Shown: positions 1 through 5,318 of the stretch, in pieces | How the letters are laid out: each line of letters starts with the position of its first letter | Numbering within the stretch: the stretch's first letter is position 1 | Source of the DNA: Candidatus Bathyarchaeota archaeon | GTDB lineage: Archaea; Thermoproteota; Bathyarchaeia; TCS64 | DNA length: 5,912 nucleotides | Reading direction: 5' to 3' | Assembly: GCA_013619005.1 (NCBI GenBank) | Contig: JABXKY010000056.1 | Coordinates: forward strand, 1-5,912 | The notes under the pieces: generated by a model | Database searches by the model: none | The model's input: only the letters and a program-made list of their open reading frames with translations | Told to the model about the DNA's origin: nothing | Translations under genes and position numbers: made by a program

Positions 1-1
1 G

Positions 2-316
2 TTTAGTCTGCACATTCTGGGGGCGACCATGATTGGAGAGGCGGTGTACGGGGTAGCTGGTGGACTGTACGGGAAGGGGTCCCATCTTTCAGGCTGGGGG
101 ATCGATCCATGGGCAGCGGTGATGGGATTCACGCTGACGTTTGTCTATGACCTATTCACGAACGTGGTCTCGGCGATTACTGTAGGTATCCCCGTCTCGG
201 TGGGGCTTATGACCGGGATTCCGTTCATGTTGGCGCATGTTCTGAGCAATACCATGTTCTTTGGGTTTGGGTTCAAGCCGTTATCGAGTTCAATAAAAAA
301 GGTGTTAGGTGAATGA
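2..316 (+). CDS. ECF-type transporter S component, C-terminal part (5' end outside window)
   Basis: Substrate-binding membrane subunit (S component) of an energy-coupling factor transporter, which captures a vitamin or similar micronutrient in the membrane and works with a T subunit and ATPases not seen here. The frame is open from the first bases of the window to a TGA at 314-316. The ATG at base 29 is probably internal, because S components usually run about 160-200 residues and only about 104 are visible. What is seen: a glycine-rich hydrophobic stretch, then a segment carrying the FVYDLFTN signature typical of several S-component families, then a last hydrophobic segment (GIPFMLAHVLSNTMFFGFG) and a short basic tail. 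Its stop overlaps the start of the DUF4430 gene by 4 bases, so the two are likely translationally coupled. The family call rests on motif memory; the ligand cannot be read from the sequence, though the DUF4430 neighbour hints at a corrinoid. Confidence 0.72.
   Translation, partial: FSLHILGATMIGEAVYGVAGGLYGKGSHLSGWGIDPWAAVMGFTLTFVYDLFTNVVSAITVGIPVSVGLMTGIPFMLAHVLSNTMFFGFGFKPLSSSIKKVLGE
301..304 (+). promoter_or_regulatory. Ribosome binding site inside the upstream gene, for the DUF4430 gene
   Basis: GGTG lies 8 bases before the ATG at 313, within the last codons of the S-component gene. It matches the archaeal anti-Shine-Dalgarno core (GGTGA). A second GGTGA (308-312) abuts the ATG directly and is too close to act. 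The site supports the ATG within the ATGA overlap as the true start. Confidence 0.45.
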
Positions 317-756
317 GTGAACAGACTTTCAAACTTGCGGCAGCGGCGCTGTTGTGTACAACTATTCTAGCGGGCGCGCTTGCGTTCCAGTACAACGGAC
401 AGCTCCAGGCCGTGGAGCATGAGTACGAGCTCCTCCTGGATGAGCTGGAGGAGAACACGGCCGTTATCAGCATCAGGGTGGATTACGGGGACGAGACCGT
501 CACGTGGTTTAACGATACCCGCGTGCCATTGGGCACGAACTTCCTGAACGCGACTGGTATGATCTCCGAGCTGGAACTTCAGAGCTCCGAGTGGGGAGTC
601 TTCGTGGTCTCCATCGACGGTGTGGGCGGTGACGCCAACAGATTCTGGCAATGGGACTACTACGACGAGGGCTGGCAGATGGGACCCGTTGGCGCGGACC
701 AGTGGACCGTGCACGACGGCGACGTACTCAGTTGGACTTATACCTCGTTTGAGTGA
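313..756 (+). CDS. Membrane-anchored DUF4430 domain protein (transcobalamin-C-terminal-like)
   Basis: A 147-residue secreted or membrane-tethered protein. Residues about 7-25 form an alanine/leucine-rich signal anchor; no lipobox cysteine follows, so the protein probably stays tethered by this helix. Residues 30-48 are a charged, leucine-rich stretch, likely a helical stalk. Residues 50-146 match the DUF4430 pattern: VDYGD at 57-61, IDGVGG at 101-106, an aromatic run FWQWDYY at 111-117, then GW, GP, GAD and HDGDVLSWTY before the end. DUF4430 resembles the C-terminal beta domain that closes over cobalamin in intrinsic factor and transcobalamin, but the alpha/alpha-barrel domain of those proteins is absent. 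It sits in an operon with an ECF S component (4-base overlap upstream) and a DUF4443 regulator (9 bases downstream), which suggests an extracytoplasmic ligand-capture partner of the transporter. The domain call is firm; corrinoid binding is inference. Confidence 0.82.
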   Translation: MSEQTFKLAAAALLCTTILAGALAFQYNGQLQAVEHEYELLLDELEENTAVISIRVDYGDETVTWFNDTRVPLGTNFLNATGMISELELQSSEWGVFVVSIDGVGGDANRFWQWDYYDEGWQMGPVGADQWTVHDGDVLSWTYTSFE

Positions 757-765
757 GTATAAACC

Positions 766-1362
766 ATGGAACAGGTTCAGTCGCTTCAGCGGATGGCGGG
801 CAAGACGGCACCAGGGCGTACCCCTGACTTTACTGCCGCCCATTTACTGTATGCCCTGAGCCTTTTGAGGGAGAAGCGGATCGGGCGTAAGCAGTTAGCG
901 GAGAGCCTCAGGGTCGGGGAGGGTACCGTTCGCACGATTCTCTCGCGTCTATCTGACGCGGTCTTGGTCGAGATTTCTCGGCCAGGTGTTTCCCTGAGTC
1001 CTGAAGGGGTCAAGTTCCTCGAATCCATTGAATCGAAGATGATATGGGGAGAATTCCCTCCCACCGATCTTACTGTCTCAAAACACAACCTGTTCGTCCT
1101 CGTCAGGAAGGCAGCCGATAGGATTCGTTACGGTGTGGAGCAGAGGGATCAGGCTCTGATCCATGGAGCGGTGGGTGCCACCACGTTAGTGCGAAGGGAT
1201 GGTCTCTGGACTCTCCCTGGGCCTGGTGGCGAAGTTAACCTCGACTTTGTAGAAGAGGGTATCAAACCGAGTGATGGCGATGTGGTCGTCATAGGAACAG
1301 GGGTCGACTCGTTCACCGCTGCCTTGGGCGCTTTCTCTGCCGCCATTCATCTCGTGTCCTAG
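766..1362 (+). CDS. DUF4443 family winged-helix protein, probable transcriptional regulator
   Basis: A 198-residue cytoplasmic protein typical in length for the archaeal DUF4443 family. Residues about 23-90 form a winged helix-turn-helix: IGRKQLAESLRVGEGTVRTI is the helix-turn-helix core and VEISRPGVSLSPEG the wing. Residues about 105-198 form the DUF4443 domain, with the conserved-looking run YGVEQRDQALIHGAVGATTL, a PGPGG turn, a DGDVVVIGTG strand and an alanine-rich last helix (AALGAFSAAIHL). The C-terminal domain looks like a small ligand-sensing module. The gene starts 9 bases after the DUF4430 stop, so it is the last gene of the transporter cassette and may control it. Arginine codons are mixed AGG and CGN, unlike the AGG-dominated genes downstream. 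The DNA target and ligand are unknown. Confidence 0.8.
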   Translation: MEQVQSLQRMAGKTAPGRTPDFTAAHLLYALSLLREKRIGRKQLAESLRVGEGTVRTILSRLSDAVLVEISRPGVSLSPEGVKFLESIESKMIWGEFPPTDLTVSKHNLFVLVRKAADRIRYGVEQRDQALIHGAVGATTLVRRDGLWTLPGPGGEVNLDFVEEGIKPSDGDVVVIGTGVDSFTAALGAFSAAIHLVS

Positions 1363-1396
1363 CTCTCCGATGTACAGGGAGGAATGCCCTCAACGA

Positions 1397-1436
1397 TGTC
1401 GGCACTCATACGACACAATGTGCTGCACACAATGAG
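1397..1436 (+). repeat. Cluster of short repeats in the gap after the DUF4443 gene
   Basis: Within 40 bases there is an exact 8-base direct repeat ACACAATG (1413-1420 and 1427-1434, spaced 14 bases), a palindrome TGTGCTGCACA (1419-1429), and an inverted pair TGTCG (1397-1401) / CGACA (1411-1415). It could be a protein-binding site or an mRNA hairpin region. Each element is short enough that chance is possible. The rest of the 1363-1510 gap shows no convincing gene. Confidence 0.3.
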
Positions 1437-1511
1437 ACGAGCACGTTTCTCCTCGGTACCTCACAGGTCTCGGAAAGAAACTTGGGCGCGGTATTGGTTG
1501 TTATCGCCATG

Positions 1512-1518
1512 ATAAAAT
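1512..1518 (+). promoter_or_regulatory. TATA-like box for the gamma-glutamylcyclotransferase-like gene
   Basis: ATAAAAT lies about 52 bases before the ATG at 1567. With the usual archaeal spacing, transcription would start near 1540, giving a leader of about 25 bases that contains the GGTGAT ribosome binding site. The box alone is weak evidence; its fit with the ribosome binding site adds some. Confidence 0.4.
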
Positions 1519-1549
1519 TGGAGGGTAGGGACTAACCCTAAATCATCGT

Positions 1550-1555
1550 GGTGAT
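1550..1555 (+). promoter_or_regulatory. Ribosome binding site GGTGAT
   Basis: GGTGAT is an exact match to the archaeal anti-Shine-Dalgarno complement and lies 11 bases before the ATG at 1567. It supports that start and a leadered transcript. Confidence 0.5.
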
Positions 1556-1566
1556 ACCCCGTAGGT

Positions 1567-2016
1567 ATGTATCACTTCGGGTATGGCTCGAACCTCAACA
1601 TCGAGTTCCTTAGAAAGTACCTTCCCAGCGCCGAGTTCGTGCAGAAGGCTTACCTCCCCAATTTTGAGATCCAGTTCCGGTTCTGGAGCAAGAAAAGGCA
1701 GGGCGGCCTGAGCACAATCATGCCGAATCCGGGAAACCTGGTCCACGGCGTCATCTACGAGTGCGACGAGGATGAGATGGTCGAGCTGGACAGGATAGAG
1801 AGCGTCCCCCAGGGCCTCTACACGAGGGACACCATGCTGGTTCTTGGAGAGGATGGGGCATGGCACAAGGCCGACCTATACAGGGTGACCAAACCAAAGG
1901 GCCCCTTTACTCCCGCCAAGAGCTACGTGGAGTTGATGCTGAGCGGTGCAAGGGAACACAAGCTGGATCCCGAGCATATCAAGGTGATAGAGGCGATCTA
2001 TGCCAGGTCGGAGTAG
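1567..2016 (+). CDS. Gamma-glutamylcyclotransferase-like (GGCT-like) protein
   Basis: A 149-residue soluble protein of the gamma-glutamylcyclotransferase-like fold, which releases 5-oxoproline from gamma-glutamyl compounds in its best-known members. The glycine-rich substrate loop YGSN is at residues 6-9. The candidate catalytic acid is E78 in LDRIESVPQGLY, lined up by eye with the LD..E.V..G.Y segment of human GGCT, where the glutamate is E98. Other parts also parallel the human enzyme: GGLSTIMPNPGN...GVIY at about 46-64 and the SYVELMLSGARE region at 119-130. The full domain is present, with no signal peptide or membrane segment. The gene has its own promoter and ribosome binding site, and its last 19 bases overlap the end of the convergent amidohydrolase gene. 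The natural substrate is open: most archaea do not make glutathione, so a gamma-glutamyl amine or amino acid is as likely. The fold is confident, the reaction less so. Confidence 0.85.
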   Translation: MYHFGYGSNLNIEFLRKYLPSAEFVQKAYLPNFEIQFRFWSKKRQGGLSTIMPNPGNLVHGVIYECDEDEMVELDRIESVPQGLYTRDTMLVLGEDGAWHKADLYRVTKPKGPFTPAKSYVELMLSGAREHKLDPEHIKVIEAIYARSE

Positions 2017-3644
2017 ACTACCTCTCCGCCGATTATGGTCATCAGGACCTTTGCTTCCAGTATCTCCTCGTGGGGCTCGGTCGTTATGTCCCTGTCCAGG
2101 ACCACAAAATCCGCCATTTTCCCCGCTTCTATGGACCCCTTGATGTCCTCCGTTCCCTCCAGGTACGCGGCGTTCCACGTGTATGCCCTGAGGGCGTCCA
2201 TGATGGGCACGGCTTCATCCTTGCACAGGTACTGGCCGCTCCTTGATTTCCTGGCGACGCACCCGTATATTCCCGTGAGTGGCCAGCTGTCCCCGAAGCC
2301 GTCGCTGTTCCCAGCGGCAACGATGCCGTGGTCCCTGAAGCTCTTCATCGGGTAGTACCCGCAGAGACGGTCGGGGCCGAGGGCCGCTATGTGGCTGTCA
2401 CCTATTGGGTGGCAGAACCCGATGCTGGCGGAGATGTTGATGTTCAACTCCTTCATCTTCTCCAGCTGCCTCGGTAGGACGTAGCCGGCGTGCTCTATCC
2501 TATGAAGGTGGTCGGGCCAATCCTTTGACTTGATTGCAGCTTCCAGTGCGTCCAGAGTCATGTCGATGGCCCTGTCCCCGATGGCGTGGATGCAAGTACT
2601 GAGGTTTGCCTTATGGCATCTCATCACCTCGTCCGTGAGCTCCTCTGCGGTGCACCTTATGATTCCCTTGTTGCCCGGGTCATTGCTGTAGTCCTCGTGG
2701 AGCGCAGCCGTCAGGCTGCCCATGGCTCCGTCTGTTCCCACCTTAACACCGACCACTTGGAGCCTGTCACTCCACTTGAACGGGGTCGTGATGCCCTGCC
2801 GTGCTAGATCGTCGGTGGCGTACCCCTTGTAAGGGGTCATGCCGTCCAGCATTAGCCCCATGCGTATCTTGAGGTTCCCCTCCTTGTCCAGCCTCTGGAA
2901 GGCGAGTGCCTCGGGGGCCTTGATGTGGGCCTCGTGGAGGCTTGTTATGCCCCAGCTCAGGTATGTCTTCTCCAGGACAGGCCAGCTCTCGACGAGGAGG
3001 CCTATCTCTTCTTCCCCTGTTGGGGCAGGTATTATACTCCGCACCATATCCATGGCCGCTTTCTCGTCCAGCCTGCCCGTAGGTATCCCGCTCTCGTCCT
3101 TCTCTATGTGGGCGCCAGCCGGCTGCTCGGTGTCCTTTGATATACCCGCTATCTCCAGCGCCAGGCTGTTGGCCACGGAGTTGTGTCCTCCTGCCCTGCC
3201 CAGGTAGACCGGGTGCCTTGTGGACGCCCTGTCGAGGTCGTACCTGTTGGGGAACCGTTTGTCCTCCCACTGGGTCTCGTCGAACCATGAGCCCACAATC
3301 CACTCCCCGTCTGGCTTGGAGTCAGCTTTCTCTTTGAGGGCAGCCACTATGTCGTCGAGGTTTTTCATGGGGGGTGTCTTGCAGTTCACGTAATCGAGCT
3401 GGAGTCCCCTCCTGATGCAGTGCTCGTGGGTGTCGATGAACCCAGGGTAGATGGATTTGCCTTTTAGATCGATTTCCTCTGTATCGCTTGAGGCGAGGGC
3501 TTTGATCTCCTGGTTTGATCCTACCTTGATTATGTAGCCGTTCTTGACGGCTATGGCTTCCGCCACTGAGTCCTTTTTGTCCACTGTCACGACTTTTCCG
3601 TTGATTATGACTAGGTCGGGGGCTAGCTCATGATGAGGGGGCAC
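1998..3644 (-). CDS. Amidohydrolase family protein, YtcJ type
   Basis: A 548-residue cytoplasmic metal-dependent hydrolase, full length for the YtcJ/Amidohydro_3 group. The N-terminal beta-sandwich part (PDLVIINGKVVTVD, residues 9-22) leads to the PGFIDTHEH metal site (H73, H75). Then come VKVGTDGAMGS at 300-310 (K301, D305), HAIGDRA at 353-359 (H353), RIEHA at 382-386 (H385) and the catalytic-type aspartate D448 in GNSDG. The end has the usual GSIEAGKMADFVVLD closing strand. All expected metal and catalytic positions are present, so it should be active. Relatives hydrolyse N-substituted formamides or N-acyl amino acids, among others; the substrate cannot be told here. The start is a GTG at 3642-3644, with GGTG 7 bases ahead on the minus strand and no better in-frame start nearby. 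It is divergent from the SGNH hydrolase gene across 64 bases and overlaps the GGCT-like gene at its 3' end. Confidence 0.93.
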   Translation of the reverse strand: MPPHHELAPDLVIINGKVVTVDKKDSVAEAIAVKNGYIIKVGSNQEIKALASSDTEEIDLKGKSIYPGFIDTHEHCIRRGLQLDYVNCKTPPMKNLDDIVAALKEKADSKPDGEWIVGSWFDETQWEDKRFPNRYDLDRASTRHPVYLGRAGGHNSVANSLALEIAGISKDTEQPAGAHIEKDESGIPTGRLDEKAAMDMVRSIIPAPTGEEEIGLLVESWPVLEKTYLSWGITSLHEAHIKAPEALAFQRLDKEGNLKIRMGLMLDGMTPYKGYATDDLARQGITTPFKWSDRLQVVGVKVGTDGAMGSLTAALHEDYSNDPGNKGIIRCTAEELTDEVMRCHKANLSTCIHAIGDRAIDMTLDALEAAIKSKDWPDHLHRIEHAGYVLPRQLEKMKELNINISASIGFCHPIGDSHIAALGPDRLCGYYPMKSFRDHGIVAAGNSDGFGDSWPLTGIYGCVARKSRSGQYLCKDEAVPIMDALRAYTWNAAYLEGTEDIKGSIEAGKMADFVVLDRDITTEPHEEILEAKVLMTIIGGEVVYSDLA

Positions 3645-3651
3645 ACTAAAA

Positions 3652-3655
3652 CACC
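3652..3655 (-). promoter_or_regulatory. Ribosome binding site GGTG for the amidohydrolase GTG start
   Basis: On the minus strand GGTG lies 7 bases before the GTG start. It helps pick this rare start codon. It would lie at the very 5' edge of the transcript if the TATA element at 3678-3684 is the one used. Confidence 0.4.
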
Positions 3656-3677
3656 GGAAAACCCTTGGTGGGTAATC

Positions 3678-3684
3678 TATTTAA
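3678..3684. promoter_or_regulatory. Possible shared TATA element of two divergent genes
   Basis: TATTTAA on the plus strand reads TTAAATA on the minus strand, and both resemble archaeal TATA boxes. Its centre is 28 bases before the plus-strand ATG at 3709, the spacing of a leaderless transcript. It is 37 bases before the minus-strand GTG at 3644, which would give a leader of about 10 bases. No other AT-rich box fits either gene in this 64-base gap. A small inverted repeat ACCC/GGGT (3661-3673) lies beside it on the amidohydrolase side. Confidence 0.5.
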
Positions 3685-3708
3685 CATCGACGAGTATTTT
3701 GCTGTGTT

Positions 3709-4320
3709 ATGACTGGTTCATGGGTGGTCTTCGTGTTCATCGGTGATAGTATCACCGCGGGTTACCAGCAGGGCCCCGGCAGCCTGCCCCCTAGGTACTA
3801 TCCCTTCACCAACATGCTGGAGTCCACCATCAGGATGAGGCTGAAGGAGAGGGGATCGGAGAAAGACGTGGCCATCGAGAACAGGGGGATGGATGGGGAC
3901 AGCACATCGGGCATGGTCAACAGGTTCACCATGAGCGTGACCCCTGAGAAACCGGAGTACGTTGTCATAATGGGGGGTCTGAACGACCTGTTCACACGAA
4001 TCCCGGACGAAGATGTCTACAGGAACCTAGTGCATCTCACACAGATGTCCAGGGAGATCGGGGCGGAGCCCATCATGTTGAGCACGACCCCTATCGCCGG
4101 GACCCATGATTTTAACTCCAAGATCATGGACCTGAATGGCAGGGTCAATGGGTACTGCATGGAGAACGATGTGCGTTTTATCGATCTCTTCTCCCAGCTT
4201 TCAGATGAGGGCGTCCTGGCCGGGGGCTTCAGTAACGACGGCGTCCACCTCAGCGACGGGGGTTACAGGAAGATTATCTCCATCCTTGCCCCCCTCCTGC
4301 TGGAGCTTATCGAGGGCTAA
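3709..4320 (+). CDS. SGNH/GDSL-type hydrolase
   Basis: A 203-residue serine esterase/lipase-fold protein. All four signature blocks are visible: GDSIT at residues 12-16 with nucleophile S14, G60 in the NRGMDGDS block, GGLND at 89-93 with oxyanion-hole N92, and DGVH at 177-180 with D177 and H180 completing the triad. Length is typical for a single-domain member. The N-terminus runs straight into the first core strand, with no room for a signal peptide, so it probably acts in the cytoplasm. The ATG at 3709 fits a leaderless transcript from the TATA element at 3678-3684. Family members cleave acyl esters of lipids, sugars or coenzyme A; nothing here narrows that. The divergent amidohydrolase may act in the same pathway, but the only evidence is the shared promoter gap. 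Confidence 0.92.
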   Translation: MTGSWVVFVFIGDSITAGYQQGPGSLPPRYYPFTNMLESTIRMRLKERGSEKDVAIENRGMDGDSTSGMVNRFTMSVTPEKPEYVVIMGGLNDLFTRIPDEDVYRNLVHLTQMSREIGAEPIMLSTTPIAGTHDFNSKIMDLNGRVNGYCMENDVRFIDLFSQLSDEGVLAGGFSNDGVHLSDGGYRKIISILAPLLLELIEG

Positions 4321-4347
4321 CCTTTCATCCTCACCGAAACCAGTCAC

Positions 4348-4355
4348 ATTTATTA
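4348..4355 (+). promoter_or_regulatory. TATA-like box for the S26e gene
   Basis: ATTTATTA is centred about 38 bases before the ATG at 4390, in the 69-base gap after the SGNH gene. It would place the transcription start near 4376-4378, giving a very short leader. That start would cut into the GGTGGTGAG site, so either the start is a little further upstream or the ribosome binding site is only partly used. Confidence 0.4.
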
Positions 4356-4371
4356 CTAACCTCAGTATATC

Positions 4372-4380
4372 GGTGGTGAG
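4372..4380 (+). promoter_or_regulatory. Strong ribosome binding site of the S26e gene
   Basis: GGTGGTGAG contains two overlapping GGTG cores and ends 9 bases before the ATG at 4390. It is the best Shine-Dalgarno match in the window, as expected for a highly translated ribosomal protein gene. Confidence 0.6.
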
Positions 4381-4389
4381 GCTTGGGAA

Positions 4390-4695
4390 ATGACCAAGAA
4401 AAGACGAAGCGGCGGACGAAGCAAGGGAGGGAAAGGACGCTCCGGTTCAGTTCAGTGCAGCTTCTGCGGCGCCCAAGTACCACGAGATAAAGCAAAGCGA
4501 CAGACAAAGTTCACGAGTCTGGTCGATTCACGTATTTTGAAGGAGCTTCAGGCTCAGGGTGCGCAGATTAACCGCACAAAGGTCACAAAGTACATGTGCA
4601 TAAGCTGTGCGGTTCACCGCGGTGCAGTTAAGATCCGTGCCAAGTCGCAAAGGAACATCGTTCCTAGGCGACGGAGACCTAAAAGAAGGAATTAA
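4390..4695 (+). CDS. rps26e: Small ribosomal subunit protein eS26 (S26e)
   Basis: A 101-residue basic protein of the 30S ribosomal subunit; in eukaryotes eS26 lies near the mRNA exit channel. The N-terminus MTKKRR followed by a Gly/Lys/Arg-rich tract matches human RPS26. Zinc-ribbon cysteine pairs are C23-x2-C26 and C70-x2-C73 (YMCISCAVH), and VPRDKA at 30-35 parallels the human VPKDKA. The very basic C-terminal tail (PRRRRPKRRN) is in line with the family but shorter than in eukaryotes. It stands as a single gene with its own TATA-like box and a strong ribosome binding site. Codon use differs from its neighbours: many CGN and AGA arginine codons, where the metabolic genes use AGG. It shares its stop region with the convergent lipid synthase gene. 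Confidence 0.95.
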   Translation: MTKKRRSGGRSKGGKGRSGSVQCSFCGAQVPRDKAKRQTKFTSLVDSRILKELQAQGAQINRTKVTKYMCISCAVHRGAVKIRAKSQRNIVPRRRRPKRRN

Positions 4696-5291
4696 TTCTT
4701 CTCTATCTCTTTTTTAAAGTGTAAACTTCTTTGCAGGACTGTCATGTGAGCCAGTGCTGCGAGTATTATTATCCCGTAGTTGAGGGCTTGCGGGTACCAG
4801 TACGCCGCCAGCGTGCACAGCGCGAGGAAAATCATCCTCTCAGCTCTCTCCGCGAGGCCGATGCCCGCCATGTTTACTCCCTCCATCTCAGCCCTGGCCC
4901 TCGCGTAGCTCACCAGCATGGAGCCGAAGAGTGCGAGGAGCCCCGCCCAGAGGGCGCATAGGCCGGCGGCGATGATGCCGCTGTAGACTATGGCGTCGCT
5001 GTACCGGTCAGCCACGGAGTCGAAGAATCCGCCGAACCTTGTGACCTTTCCCGTGGACCGTGCCAGCACGCCGTCTATAGCATCGATGAACCCTGACACT
5101 ATGAACATGCCGGCGGAGTATAGGAGGTAGTCCCTGTTGTCCGGTACCCTTGTGTACATGTACGCTGTAACCCCTGCCAGCGCCATGCCCAGGATGGTTA
5201 GGTGGTTGGGGGTTATCCCCAGCCCCCCCAGCGGCTTGACGAAGCCTGTTACCGCTGCCTCGAACTGTTTCTTGAGTTTACTGGACACCAA
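4692..5291 (-). CDS. Archaetidylinositol phosphate synthase (CDP-alcohol phosphatidyltransferase family)
   Basis: Integral membrane enzyme that joins CDP-archaeol and L-myo-inositol 1-phosphate to give archaetidylinositol phosphate, a precursor of archaeal inositol ether lipids. The family motif is complete: D70-x2-D73-G74-x2-A77-R78-x8-G87-x3-D91-x3-D95. Several hydrophobic segments span residues about 33-45, 57-69, 100-122, 153-165 and 172-183. The segment SYARARAEMEGV...GIGLAERAERM at 128-153 is characteristic of the archaeal synthases and favours this over other CDP-alcohol transferases. Length (199) is normal. The start is TTG at 5291 or the next codon, GTG at 5288, which is the commoner start type; the protein is otherwise the same. 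A CTTAAA box (minus strand, 5319-5324) would put transcription start within a few bases of either. Confidence 0.9.
   Translation of the reverse strand: MVSSKLKKQFEAAVTGFVKPLGGLGITPNHLTILGMALAGVTAYMYTRVPDNRDYLLYSAGMFIVSGFIDAIDGVLARSTGKVTRFGGFFDSVADRYSDAIVYSGIIAAGLCALWAGLLALFGSMLVSYARARAEMEGVNMAGIGLAERAERMIFLALCTLAAYWYPQALNYGIIILAALAHMTVLQRSLHFKKEIEKN
4696..4715 (+). terminator. Pyrimidine-rich, T-run terminator of the S26e gene
   Basis: Directly after the S26e stop the plus strand is almost all C and T and ends in six Ts (4710-4715). Archaeal transcription commonly ends at such T runs without a hairpin. It lies inside the coding sequence of the convergent lipid synthase, whose C-terminal lysine and glutamate codons make the opposite strand A/G-rich. 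Confidence 0.5.
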
Positions 5292-5318
5292 GACGGCTAG
5301 AACTGTGCTTGTACTCGG

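Noticed and set aside
29..316. A complete 95-residue gene starting at the ATG at 29
   Set aside because: The frame is open back to the window edge, and 95 residues is too short for an ECF S component; it is treated as a cut-off gene.
367..843. A 158-codon open frame on the minus strand
   Set aside because: It lies opposite the well-supported DUF4430 gene and runs into the DUF4443 gene; its protein has no recognisable domain.
1396..1512. A possible 38-codon gene in the gap after the DUF4443 gene
   Set aside because: No promoter at a fitting distance and no recognisable motif; a run of this length is expected by chance.
1522..1539. A small hairpin AGGGT/ACCCT upstream of the GGCT-like gene
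   Set aside because: The stem is only 5 bases and lies around the expected transcription start; a terminator or riboswitch cannot be supported.
2767..3303. A 178-codon minus-strand frame within the amidohydrolase gene
   Set aside because: It is a shifted frame of a gene with intact catalytic motifs; the product is Gly/Arg/Pro-rich, as expected from a GC-rich shadow frame.
4131..4393. An 85-codon plus-strand frame overlapping the end of the SGNH gene
   Set aside because: It is a shifted frame of the SGNH gene, whose DGVH catalytic block lies in the same bases, and its product is low in complexity.
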